Source: Porphyra umbilicalis (Eukaryota > Rhodophyta > Bangiophyceae > Bangiales > Bangiaceae). From it: a DNA stretch of 64,000 nucleotides. Shown piece by piece: positions 54,680 through 63,736 of this stretch (positions are counted from its first letter, which is position 1; each line of letters starts with the position of its first letter). The translations under genes were made by a program, and so were the position numbers. Where the stretch lies: assembly GCA_002049455.2 (NCBI GenBank), contig KV918784.1, forward strand, positions 389,020 through 453,019. The letters run 5' to 3'. Under the pieces are notes generated by a model. It worked only from the letters and a program-made list of their open reading frames with translations. It was not told the DNA's origin and did not search any database.

Positions 54680-57061
54680 CTACGGCCTCCGCCGTCGCCG
54701 CTGCCGCCGCCGCCGCCGCCATCCCCCCCAGCCGCCGCCGCCGACCACCTCCGCCGCAGTCGCCACCCCCGCCGCCGCTGTCGCCGCCGCTGCTCCCCCC
54801 CTCCGCCTCATCCGACGACCTCCGGCGCCGCCGACGGCGACCCCGTTGCCGTCGCTCCTCCCCCGTGCCGCCGTCACCGTTAACCGCCGACAGCATCGCT
54901 GCCGCCGTCGCCGCCGCCGACCGCGTCGCCGCCGCCCGCCACCCCCGGCACCCACGCCAACCGCCGACCGCATCCCAGCCGCCCCGCACCCCCATGACAT
55001 CCTGCGAGCGCCGCTGCCGCCGCCGCGCCCCCCGACCCCGCCTCCATCGCCGCCAGCGCCTGCGCTGCCGCCCCCCCCCCCGCCAGAACCGCCGACCGGC
55101 GCTTCTGCGGGCACTGCCGCCGCACCCTCCCCCACTCGCCTCCTCCGCTGACCGCTGGCGCTGCCGTCGCCGCCTTTGGTGCCGCTGTCGCCCACCGCTG
55201 CTACACACCCCCGCCACCGCCGTCGATCGGCACTGCCGCCGGCGCGGCTGCCGCGCTGCCCCCCATCGCCTCCGATGCCGACGATCTTCGCTGCCATCGC
55301 CGACCGCGTGGCGGCGGCGGTGGCCACGTCCAGCGCGTCTCCGCCTTCGACGCCCGCGTCTGCGGCGGCATAGCGCGCCGACTTGTCGACCCCGGCGTCG
55401 GATGCGGCGGCGGGCGTGGCGACGGCACGGGCGAGGACGGGGCGGCCGTCGCAACAAGGGCAGCGAGCGCGGCGCCGCACGTCAACCCGTTGGCGGCAGC
55501 GACGCCGTCGACGAGGAGTTCCAGCGGCGGCACGCCCTCCGTGTGCCGGGCGAGGCCGGTGAGGTCCTCCGCGGTGGCGGCGGGGAGTTTGCGCGCGGCG
55601 GCAAGGACGACCGCCATGGCCGTGACGCGCGTGCGGGGGGGGCGGGGAGGGCGGTGGCGGCGGCGAGCAGCCGCCGCGCTGTCGACGCTGCCGTGGCCGC
55701 CCCGTGCCGCAAAGCGGTGGCGAGGTAGGGCGGCTGTGCGGCGGCGCGGCGAGGCGCGCCGCCGCCGCCGCCACGTCGGCGGCGGCGGCGCCGCCCCCGC
55801 CTCCGCCGCCGCCACCGCAGGGCGGCGGCGGGGGGAACATCAAGTCGACCAACACGCCGGCCGTCGCCGCAAACGCGTCGACGCCGACCGCCGCCGTGGG
55901 GCCGTCGCTGCGGCAGGCGGTGGCCGCCGCGGCGGGGGGCATGGCGGCCTCATTGGCGGCGGCCGCGGTGGCCGCGTCGCCACCGTCCCCCGGTCGGGCG
56001 GCCACCTCCACGCGTACGGGGCTGCCCGCCCCCCCACCACGGCGAGGTGCGCGGTGACAAGGTGCGGAACGCGGGCGCCCGCCGCCCCCCCCCCCCGCCC
56101 CCTTACCGAGCTGCCCGCGCCACACCACGCCGGGGAGGTTTGCCGCCGCCCGCCCGCCACGGCCGAGGCCGACGGCGCCCGCGTGGCGCAGCGCCGCCGC
56201 CACCATGGCGGCGCCGCCGCCCAGAGCGCCGACGCCGCGAACCGCCACAAGGACGCCCAGGGGAGCTAAGGCGCCCACGACGCCGCGGTCGGGGGCGGCG
56301 ACCAGGGCAGCGGTCAGCGGCGCCACCCAGTTGCCCCCGTCTCCGCCGTCGCCGCCGACGCCGCCGCCGACACGACCGCCGCCGCCGTCGGCCGCGCCGC
56401 CGCCGCCATTGCCACCACCACCACCGGCCGCCGCGCCCGCCGACGCCGCATCCGCGTCAAGCAGCGCGGCCATGAGGGCGGAGGTCAGCCGCTCCGTCGC
56501 CGCCACCGACGCGTCATCGGCGCCCGAGCCCGCCTCCGCCAGCGCGCGGCGCACGACCAGCCGCCGCACCCTCGCCGCCGTCAATGGGGACAGCGGCGCG
56601 CCGGGGCGCCGCACCGCCGCCAGCACCGCCTCGGCGGCGACCAGCCGCGCGTGGCCGTCGGGGAGGGGGAGGTCCACCGCCGTGCGTGGGGGGGGCGGGG
56701 GGGGAGGAGGGGCTGCCGCAGACGCCGGCGCTTCCGCCCTACTGGCGGCGGTGGCGGAAGCGGCGAGGGCGCCGCCACAGCCCCCACCGTCGTCTGTTTC
56801 CCGCGGCCCCAAAGCTCCCGCCGCCGTCCTCCGCAGGCCCATCACCCCCGCCGCCGTCCCGCGTAACCCCGTTATCTGCAAAGGACGCCCGTGCTGCGTC
56901 CACCGCTGCCGTCGCCCGGCGCACCCACTATCCCCACCGACCTGTCCCACCAAACCCGCCGCCAGCGCCGCCTTCCGCGGCCGCCCCCGCCCTCCCCACG
57001 GCTGCTCCATCCAGTTTCCGACTCTGTGAAGTGGCTGCCGCTGTAGCATCTTGCGAGTCAT
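54680..57061 (-). CDS. Gene-like GC-rich frame inside the 7.1-kb element
   Basis: ATG at 57061 (gtacaATGa) opens about 790 codons. Residues in the first half look like a helical protein (LVAAEAVLAAVRRPG, LTAARVRRLVVRRALAEA, ATERLTSALMAALLDAD, NWVAPLTAALVAAPDRG). Near 55620-55420 the sensible sequence moves to another minus frame (AMAVVLAAARKLPAATAED, LELLVDGVAAANG) and returns with KSARYAAADAGVEGG and DVATAAATRSAMAAKI. The remainder (to 54680) is Gly/Arg low-complexity. This suggests a host-type alpha-helical-repeat gene, either spliced by short introns or decayed by indels, carried by the transposon. The family is not recognised, and plus-strand frames are open too. Confidence 0.35.
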   Translation of the reverse strand: MTRKMLQRQPLHRVGNWMEQPWGGRGRPRKAALAAGLVGQVGGDSGCAGRRQRWTQHGRPLQITGLRGTAAGVMGLRRTAAGALGPRETDDGGGCGGALAASATAASRAEAPASAAAPPPPPPPPRTAVDLPLPDGHARLVAAEAVLAAVRRPGAPLSPLTAARVRRLVVRRALAEAGSGADDASVAATERLTSALMAALLDADAASAGAAAGGGGGNGGGGAADGGGGRVGGGVGGDGGDGGNWVAPLTAALVAAPDRGVVGALAPLGVLVAVRGVGALGGGAAMVAAALRHAGAVGLGRGGRAAANLPGVVWRGQLGKGAGGGGGGRPRSAPCHRAPRRGGGAGSPVRVEVAARPGDGGDAATAAAANEAAMPPAAAATACRSDGPTAAVGVDAFAATAGVLVDLMFPPPPPCGGGGGGGGGAAAADVAAAAARLAAPPHSRPTSPPLCGTGRPRQRRQRGGCSPPPPPSPPPPHARHGHGGRPCRRAQTPRRHRGGPHRPRPAHGGRAAAGTPRRRRRCRQRVDVRRRARCPCCDGRPVLARAVATPAAASDAGVDKSARYAAADAGVEGGDALDVATAAATRSAMAAKIVGIGGDGGQRGSRAGGSADRRRWRGCVAAVGDSGTKGGDGSASGQRRRRVGEGAAAVPAEAPVGGSGGGGGGSAGAGGDGGGVGGRGGGSGARRMSWGCGAAGMRSAVGVGAGGGGRRRRGRRRRRRQRCCRRLTVTAARGRSDGNGVAVGGAGGRRMRRRGGAAAATAAAGVATAAEVVGGGGWGGWRRRRRQRRRRRP

Positions 57062-57085
57062 TGTACGGTGGCAGCCCAACCGCAA

Positions 57086-58389
57086 TTATGGTATTTTGAA
57101 AATCCCATCACACAGCTCGAGCTTGTGCGGTTGAGTTGCCCGCTGTAGCACAATTTCTGAAACAAACAATAATAGTTGCGCCAAAACCGCTGTCTTGGCC
57201 AATGATATGGCCGAGAACCGGCAGAGGACCACTCAAACAATGTTCTGCTCTGGGCATTTTGCTATCAAGGTCTGCAAATTTTCATGCAACAGCAATACCC
57301 AACACAGCAAGTGCGCTAGAGCGAGAGTTGTAGCACCAAGTAGACAAGGCCGGCGGCGACCGAGAAGCGCGTGCTGGTGGCCGCCGTAAGCTGAAGTGGT
57401 AGTGTCGCCAAGAGTCACCACGCCAGCGTGCCTCTGGTCGCGCCCGCTGGAGGTTGCCACCGCCCGGTGCTGTCCACCGTGCGCAGGGGTCCGCCGCTCC
57501 CTGTCTGCAGCTCTGGGCGGTGCCCCGGCCTCCGCGTCAGTTCTGCGTTGCTTCTGAGAGGGTGAGAAACCTGAGGGGAGGGTCACGCAGGCCGGGTCGG
57601 CGGGCGGCGCAGGCAGGCTAGGGGGGAGGGTGCGCGCATGGCTGGCTGGTGAGCGCGCATTGCTGCTGCAGCTTGTTGGGGGTGCTCGGGTGGACGTGGG
57701 GGCATGGTTAAAAGGGTTCGGGGTGGGTCGGGGGTGGGGGGCGGGGTGTGGGGTAGTGGCGTTCTTGGAAGTGCGGCCGAGGTTGGGCTGGACGTGGGAC
57801 TGTGAATGCCTGCTTTAACGTTCATGCCTTGGGGAGCCAGTGCACGGTTCTGCAGTCAGCCTGCCTTCTGAGCTGTCAACGTTTCCACGCTCACAACTGC
57901 CTGCAGTGCTCTCAGTGGCATGGGCCTGCCCCTCAAGTGTACAAACACGCACTCAGAAGTGCGTAGATGTCGGTCACTGCCCTCTATCGACCCGTTCTGG
58001 CACAACCTTGGGCTTTTTGGGGACAGCACGGCCCTGAGACTGGGCGTGCCAGCTCCTTTGAAGCCGCCCTAGTCAGCGTAAGGTGGGATGCATACAGTAG
58101 AGAGAGACGCGTAAATGGATCTTGGGCCACTCGTTTGCACAAGCGGCAGCCCTCGATGGCTGCACGTGACCGTTCGACCGGCATGACTCAGCCTCGAAGT
58201 CCTTGCACAACCTGAGGGGGTGCGACCGCAACACACGTCACGCACTCGTGCGGATTCGATCCATATTGGTACCGAAAGGCATACACGTGTCTCGCTAGAT
58301 TGCCTTGGTTTGGGCGGTTCGGGCTCCGTTCACACGCTTTCCGTGACATGTTCGGCACTTATTCGACGGACGCCTCTTCATTTTGATAC
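57086..58389. other. No supportable gene (right part of 7.1-kb element)
   Basis: Mixed composition and short frames. 58390-58600 is rich in cgttggc words that echo the palindrome near the left end. Confidence 0.45.
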
Positions 58390-58615
58390 TGGCGACGACG
58401 CTGATACGTGTCCTCCGTTGGCAACCACGCAGTGCGGCCAACAACGTCGAGGCCAACGGCGCTCAGATCTTCGAAAGGTAGCCCACTCTGTTTCACCCAT
58501 TACATTGCCCGTTGGCAACGCGTTGGCCCGTTGGCAACTGACCACTCGCAGGGCCACACGTAGCGGTTTCTTTTCACCGTTTCAGACCGTTGGCCCGACA
58601 TTGCTGGGAATGCTC

Positions 58616-59333
58616 TTACGGCGCCGCCCTCGCCGAGTTGGCGTGCTTTTGCTGCTGCCTGGCGAGCCGGGTGGAGCAGTGGTGTCTCCCCGCCCGCTCG
58701 TCGGATCCCTTAACGGGGCGCCCGCATCTGCAGGGCCACCAGCACTACGGTGCGCCCGCCGCTCCATGGCCATCCGTCTGATGATCTCACCACGTTGAAG
58801 AAGCCGCTGCTCCTTCCCATCCTGCTCTCCTTCGGCCTCGTCCTCCAACCGTTTGTGGTCTTCCGCCTCCTCCACTGCGTCGATCAACAGCTTGTCGAGA
58901 TTCGTGACGTCTTTCTCTTGCCCCGTTGTCAAGGCTTCTTTCTTGTCCTTGAGAGCGAAGTGATCGTACAACAGCAGCCAACGGTCACGTATCGCTTTGT
59001 CTAGACTTTAAATGGCGCTTGAGGATGGTCATTGAAGATACGTGCCGCCTCGCCGTACCGCTTCACACGCTTGCCCCGAGGCGCCCTGTGCGCGTTGGCA
59101 CTCCGTACAGAATGGACACAAATGACGTCGGCGTCTTGCGTCCATCGGCGCCGGAGCTTCTTCGGACGACCCCCACTGGCGCTCTCGCCGTTGTTCAGTT
59201 CCATCTCCATGTGATTATGAGTCACAGAGCCGTCAGGCTCGCGACCAGTGAAAGGCCGAGACAGTGTCGTCAGTGTCGAGCGCGTCTGATCACCGCTCGA
59301 ATCGACGTCTCCTCCAGCCCTACCGCCGTCCAT
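58616..59333 (-). pseudogene. Myb/SANT gene, N-terminal half (left of insertion on the minus strand)
   Basis: ATG at 59333. Contains the Myb/SANT-like block LRRRWTQDADVICVHSVRS, then YGEAARIFNDHPQ, matching RHRWTDDENYLCVKAVVGA and FNAHPQ in the intact protein at 62412-63440. A TAG at 59001-59003 after PFKV and a one-base frame change move the continuation (RDRWLLLYDHFALKDKK, NLDKLLIDAVEEAEDH) to another frame. Homology runs to RRGRRRK, where the 7.1-kb element begins at the TTA target. It is therefore broken three ways: frame change, transposon insertion, and a stop in the distal half. Expected role before decay: DNA-binding partner of a Harbinger transposase. Confidence 0.78.
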
Positions 59334-59712
59334 ATTGCCAGGCAGTGAAGTAAGGATAGAGCACGGGGGAGCGCGGCGGGTGGAGAAAGGGTTGGTGGGG
59401 CGCGGGGATAAATGTGGGCAACGAGATGCGGTGGCGTGACGATAGCAGCACCGGGCGTGCAGCTCAGCAGGCCCGCTCGAGGCGTCTGTACGTGCCCTTA
59501 GCGCCCATTAGACAGCAAGGCCAAGGGTCCACTCAGGGCGTCTGTGCCAGGGGTGCCTCAGAGACCCCGTGAGGCCGGGTCCTCCTTCCGAAACAGTCTT
59601 TCGTTGTTTCCCCGAGATAGCGACCACTTCGGAAGGGTTCTTCGGAAGCAGGTGCCTAACTGTAATGCGATCCGTCCGTCCTTCCGAAGAAATAACGAAG
59701 ATCTACCGAAGA
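59334..59712. other. No gene; ttccgaa/ttcggaa motif cluster
   Basis: Spacer between the Myb relic and the Harbinger element. 59575-59710 holds many ccttccgaa and cttcggaag words in both orientations, which can pair with each other; it may be the remains of another small element. Confidence 0.45.
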
Positions 59713-59715
59713 ACT

Positions 59716-59733
59716 AGAGGGATTTTGTGGTTA
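59716..59733 (+). repeat. Left TIR of Harbinger element
   Basis: AGAGGGATTTTGTGGTTA; perfect inverse of 63699-63716. Confidence 0.92.
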
Positions 59734-59930
59734 CGTTCGTCGGTTGCACTTGTCGGAAGACTCCTTACAGCAGGAACCGACGACCAGGAATCACGTGGTT
59801 AGGTCAGAGCGATTTTGTGCGTGAGCTCGTCGCTTGCCGGTTCGCACTTGTGATGACGCACCCCCCACCGTGCCGTGCCGTTGTCGAGGGTCATTTTCCT
59901 GTGCGCTACGTTTGCTCCCCTGCAGCGACC

Positions 59931-61502
59931 ATGTCGGGGTCTTTGCGAGAGCACAGGCTGCACCGGTGGATTTCCCGACGCAGGTCGATGGCCAAAGCTC
60001 TCCTAGCGGGACACGCCATGGGCTTGTACCTCGCTGACCTTGCCGTGCTCGTGCGTGCGTATCGACGCGCACAACGAGAGGTGACGCTGTTGCTTGTTCG
60101 CTCTGCGTCCTTGCGCGCGTCCTCCTTTAATCTCAACGCGTTTTCATCAGAGGAGTCGCTTGCATTGTTCCGCTTTTTACCCCATCACATTGACCAGCTG
60201 GCCGCGTTACTCGAGCTCGATTTTCGCTTCGGTTATTCAAGCTACCATGTGGACGCTGTTGAGTGTCTTTGTATCATGCTGCGACGCCTTGCATCCCCTG
60301 CACGTTGGATGGACCTGGAGGAGCTCTTTGGTCGAAGCCGCAGTGCTCTTTGCGCTGTATTTCTTGCCTCTGTGGACAGGTTTGCGTCCAAGTGGGGTCA
60401 CCTCTTGTCTGAGTGGAGGGGTGACTTTATGCGTGAGACAGCTCCTCGATTTGCGGCACGAATCGAGGCGGCAGGGGCGTCTCTCGACAGATGCGTGGGC
60501 TTCATTGATGACACTGCTCTTTTTGTTTCTCGTCCAGGTGGGGGACTCCAGAGGGCGTGCTACAGCGGTCACAAACGAAAGCATGCCCTCAAGTTCCAAA
60601 ATGTACTGACCCCGGACGGCTTGTTCTTCCAGTTGTTCGGCCCTGTAGAAGGGCGACGACATGATATGACACTGTACCACGAGTCTGGAATGGACGCAAC
60701 GCTGGCGGACGCGCTCATCGTGGGTGGGGAGCAGTACTATCTGTATGGTGACGTTGCCTACATGATGAGACCATGGCTGCAGACCGCCTTTTATGGTATT
60801 CTCTCGCCGGATCAGGATGCTCACAACAATGCCATGAAGGTGCCCCGGACAGCTGTTGAGTGGGGCTTTAAGGATGTTAAGCAAGTATGCTCATCCCTTG
60901 ACTTCCCTCGGAAGCTGAAGATACAGGAGGGTCCCGTCGGGTTGCTTTACAAGACAGGTGCCTTGGTATGGAACTTAAGGTGTTGTGCGTACGGCGGGCC
61001 TACGTCCACGTTTTTCGATTGCTCACCGCCCACGTGGCTCAGTATCTTGGTATTCCTAGTGTTGGAGAGGCGGGCGTGGGAGGTGAGAATGCGGGTGCGC
61101 TCTGACGCCGTCACCATCTGTCCCCCGCCCCCGCCCCCATGTTACCCTCGTACTCGCCACATGTACTTGGCGGCGGACGCCACACTCGATGCGACCACCA
61201 AGGAGCAGTCGGTGCCGGCCGATGACGGCGGCGCGGCCGCCGGCGACGGCGCCGCTCACGAGATAGCGGCGCGGCCGCCGCCGCCGCCGCCGGTCACGAG
61301 ATACTTGCGGCCGGCGGCGGCGGCGTCGGTCACGAGATGGCGGCGCGGCCGCCGGCGGCGTCGTCGGTCACGCGATGGCGGCACGGCCGCCGGCGGCGTC
61401 GCCAGTCACGAGATGGCGGCGCGGCCGCCAGCGGTGGTGTCGCTCACGAGATGGTGGCGCGGCCACCGGCGTCGGCGTCGCTCACGAGATAGCGGCGCCT
61501 AA
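59931..61502 (+). CDS. Harbinger transposase, DDE_Tnp_4 nuclease
   Basis: ATG at 59931 (gcgaccATGt) is the best start; the frame is open upstream to 59727. Residues 1-180 are the helical N-terminal region; residues 185-330 carry the RNase-H-like nuclease: FIDDT (Asp193, codon 60507), GHKRKHALKFQNV, PDG, GRRHD, LYGDVAY (Asp274) and TAVEWGFKDVKQ (Glu310). All three catalytic residues are present. The family's closing block (YGGPTSTFFDCSPPT) ends near 61040. Beyond it the frame runs on through a 38-bp minisatellite and stops at 61500-61502. An alternative frame directly after SPPTWL gives QYLGIPSVGEAG and a short stop, closer to family length, so a one-base slip may have created the long tail. 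Acts in the nucleus with the Myb-like partner. Confidence 0.88.
   Translation: MSGSLREHRLHRWISRRRSMAKALLAGHAMGLYLADLAVLVRAYRRAQREVTLLLVRSASLRASSFNLNAFSSEESLALFRFLPHHIDQLAALLELDFRFGYSSYHVDAVECLCIMLRRLASPARWMDLEELFGRSRSALCAVFLASVDRFASKWGHLLSEWRGDFMRETAPRFAARIEAAGASLDRCVGFIDDTALFVSRPGGGLQRACYSGHKRKHALKFQNVLTPDGLFFQLFGPVEGRRHDMTLYHESGMDATLADALIVGGEQYYLYGDVAYMMRPWLQTAFYGILSPDQDAHNNAMKVPRTAVEWGFKDVKQVCSSLDFPRKLKIQEGPVGLLYKTGALVWNLRCCAYGGPTSTFFDCSPPTWLSILVFLVLERRAWEVRMRVRSDAVTICPPPPPPCYPRTRHMYLAADATLDATTKEQSVPADDGGAAAGDGAAHEIAARPPPPPPVTRYLRPAAAASVTRWRRGRRRRRRSRDGGTAAGGVASHEMAARPPAVVSLTRWWRGHRRRRRSRDSGA
61258..61495. repeat. 38-bp minisatellite, about 6 units
   Basis: Units begin cacgagatggcggcgcggcc and continue gccggcggcgtcgtcggt; 38-bp spacing rotates the reading frame. 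It encodes the odd Arg/Ala-rich tail of the transposase frame. Confidence 0.8.
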
Positions 61503-62411
61503 TGGGACGCTGCGCGCGCCGGTGGTGCAGGCGGCGGCGGCGGGCAGGGTTGGTGCCACCACTGCAACTGCGCCCACCCACCCCCTCCTCTGACGTGACT
61601 CTGCATCGATTGCCGCTTTCGCCCCGTCGTTGTGCTCGCCGCTCGCCGTGGCGCCGCGGTCCATGCGGTCGACCTCGACGCCACCGTGGCGCAGGCTCGA
61701 TTGAGGGCATCAAGGTTACGGTGCGGGGGTCATGGTGGCGTAGCCGGCATGGCCAACCTCGCCACGTTGACATCGGCGCCGTCGCCGCTGACGTTGACGA
61801 TGGCGGCGGCGGCGGCGGCGGCGGTGGCGACACCAATGCTTATAGAAGTGGCGACGGCAGCTGCGCGGCCACTGGGCTGCTCGGCGCCGCCGCCGCCGCC
61901 GACGGCAGCCCCCAGTGCCGTGCCTGTGCGCAGTCTTCCTCCTCTGTGGGGCCCCCGCGGTGGGTAGCCCCCCCCTCCCCGCTACAACGGCGCCGCCGCT
62001 AGCCAATGCCGGCGAGCGCGTTTCTCTGACCGTTACATGAACCATGCTCGCCCCAGTCGTCGCGCGGGCGCGGCGGTGGTGTGGGGTGGCCACGCGCTGT
62101 CCGACGGCCCTGCAGTTGGCGGTGTGGCGCCCGACTGAGACCCGTGCGGAGGGAAGGCGTTCACTGTGTGTGGGGGGGGAATGGTTTCGGGTGGAGTGCG
62201 GGGGCCTACGGTGGCCGTGTTTGTGCCGATGTCTTGGAGAGTATAGTGAAAATGGCAAAGCACGAAGCACATGATTTCCTTTCTTTCCAATTGTTTGCAC
62301 GCACAACAGACACCCATGCAATCCAGACAAGAACAGGATATCGAAAAAGAGCAGACAGAGGGAGCAATCAACGCAGCACGAGGCAATTGAATACAAGCAG
62401 AGACACCGTTC
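61503..62411. other. Spacer between convergent Harbinger genes
   Basis: GC-rich (61503-62040) with shadow frames on both strands, then AT-richer sequence towards the Myb gene 3' end. No additional gene is supported. Confidence 0.5.
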
Positions 62412-63440
62412 TCACTCAAGTTTCCGCACAAGGGACTCGAGGACACGCACGAGCGCCGCTCTCTCGGTGCGTGCCTCTGCGTTGTGCTCGTCGCGCCGAG
62501 CTTGCTCCTCGGCGCGCTCCTTCCGCTCCTCATCCCAGCGGCGACTTTGCATCTCCATCTGCATCTCGGCGAGCTTATGTCGCCGCTGCTCGCTGCGCTC
62601 CAGCACCTCGACCACGTCATCAGAATCCAGCTCCGCAATCTTTCGGCGCTTGCTCTGAGCTGGTTCGACCACGGCGCGCCCGGCCGATCCCGCCCCATGG
62701 TTCACCTCGCTGTCCCCACGGTCTGACGAAGCAGCTCCCGCTTTCCCGCGATCCCGCCGCCGCTCGACGGCCATCTGCCGGATGGCCGCGCCCTTGGCCA
62801 ACAGCGTTTGTTCCCGCACAGACGCTTCGGCACGGGCATTCTTCTGCCGCTGCTCGTAATCTGCCACCTTCTCGATGACATCAATCAGCAAACGGTCGAG
62901 AGCCGTGACGGCTTCTTCCGTCCCCGTCTCCACTGCTTGCTTCTTTTCCTTGAAAGAAAACACCTCTTTAATGGAGTAGAAATGGTCCCGCAGCCGCTTA
63001 CCGTCCGTTGTCCTCGTTGTCTGAGGGTGCGCGTTGAAGGCCGTAGCAGCACCCGCAAACCGCTTGGTGCGCGTCCCATACGAAGAAACGTGGGCACCAG
63101 CGCCCACCACAGCCTTGACACAAAGGTAGTTCTCATCATCCGTCCAGCGATGGCGGGAGTTTTTATCATTCCCAGACGGGGCAGGGCTAGCGCTCCCGCC
63201 GACGGCTACGCTACCAGCGGCGTCACGATCAGCACGTGTTGCTGACTCCACCCGCTCCTGGCCAGCCGCTATGGCAGACGCCAGGGGCACTTGTCCAGCT
63301 GCTGTCTCCTCACGACCACTCTCCAACGAAGCTGCTGGGACACGCTCCATACCGGACCACGAACGAAGATGCCCGCACAAGTAGTCAGGCACAGACGAAA
63401 ACGAAACGGCGGCAGGGAGGGCGCGCAAAGAAAAGGGCAT
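62412..63440 (-). CDS. Harbinger Myb/SANT-like DNA-binding protein
   Basis: ATG at 63440 gives 342 residues; a second ATG at 63350 (MERVPAAS) would remove a non-conserved 30-residue leader and may be the true start. The Myb/SANT-like domain is at about residues 96-165 (RHRWTDDENYLCVKAVVGAG, FAGAATAFNAHPQ, LRDHFYSIKEVF). A helical region follows (KKQAVETGTEEAVTALDRLL), then a basic nuclear-localisation-like SKRRK at 263-267, and a long charged coiled coil (about 280-342) ending in TGA at 62412-62414. In PIF/Harbinger elements this second protein binds DNA and brings the transposase to the nucleus and TIRs. The diverged relic at 51219-59333 aligns over the whole length, showing the domain order is conserved. 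Confidence 0.85.
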   Translation of the reverse strand: MPFSLRALPAAVSFSSVPDYLCGHLRSWSGMERVPAASLESGREETAAGQVPLASAIAAGQERVESATRADRDAAGSVAVGGSASPAPSGNDKNSRHRWTDDENYLCVKAVVGAGAHVSSYGTRTKRFAGAATAFNAHPQTTRTTDGKRLRDHFYSIKEVFSFKEKKQAVETGTEEAVTALDRLLIDVIEKVADYEQRQKNARAEASVREQTLLAKGAAIRQMAVERRRDRGKAGAASSDRGDSEVNHGAGSAGRAVVEPAQSKRRKIAELDSDDVVEVLERSEQRRHKLAEMQMEMQSRRWDEERKERAEEQARRDEHNAEARTERAALVRVLESLVRKLE

Positions 63441-63698
63441 GCGGCTGGGGGATTGTATACGAGGGGAAGGGCCAGGAGGAGGGAAGGCGTTTCGCAGGCG
63501 GAGGCCTTTAAGAACAGACTCCCTGAGCCCTCGGGTGGGTCATTCGGGGCGCCAGCAATGCACGTTCCACATAGCCACGGGTTGTGGTTGAAGTGCCCTG
63601 GATAACCAAATATGGCAAGCTCTTGTCGACTCGCTGGTCTGATCTGTAATGCAAACGGCCTCGGGAACCGACGAGTTCCTCACAAGCTAACCACAAGC

Positions 63699-63716
63699 TA
63701 ACCACAAAATCCCTCT
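63699..63716 (-). repeat. Right TIR of Harbinger element
   Basis: TAACCACAAAATCCCTCT, preceded by a direct duplication of cacaagctaac just inside. Confidence 0.92.
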
Positions 63717-63736
63717 ACTGACGGCGAAAACCGTCT

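Larger units (their letters stand above)
51484..58615. mobile_element. 7,132-bp TIR element (PIF/Harbinger-like) inserted in a Myb/SANT gene
   Basis: The left end reads GAGCATTCCCACCAATGTCG and the right end, on the opposite strand, GAGCATTCCCAGCAATGTCG. The TIRs are 28 bp with one mismatch. A TTA duplication flanks it (51481-51483 and 58616-58618), the typical PIF/Harbinger target. Removing the element and one TTA rejoins two halves of a Myb/SANT gene in the same frame, which independently proves the boundaries. No DDE domain was found inside, so it is probably non-autonomous. It carries a palindrome next to the left end, the inverted 1,822-bp transposon, and a GC-rich segment with a gene-like minus frame. 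Confidence 0.85.
59716..63716. mobile_element. Complete two-gene PIF/Harbinger transposon, 4,001 bp
   Basis: Perfect 18-bp TIRs: AGAGGGATTTTGTGGTTA at 59716-59733 and its exact reverse complement at 63699-63716. Both ends are flanked by ACT (59713-59715 and 63717-63719), a 3-bp target duplication. Inside are a DDE_Tnp_4 transposase (plus strand) and a Myb/SANT-like protein (minus strand) in convergent orientation, the two-protein set of PIF/Harbinger elements. Both frames are open with catalytic residues present, so it may be active. The duplication ACT differs from the usual TWA of the superfamily. Confidence 0.9.

Noticed and set aside
58990-59010. Programmed -1 ribosomal frameshift site
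   Set aside because: TTTAAAG here does not fit X-XXY-YYZ in the zero frame, and the gene is otherwise decayed.
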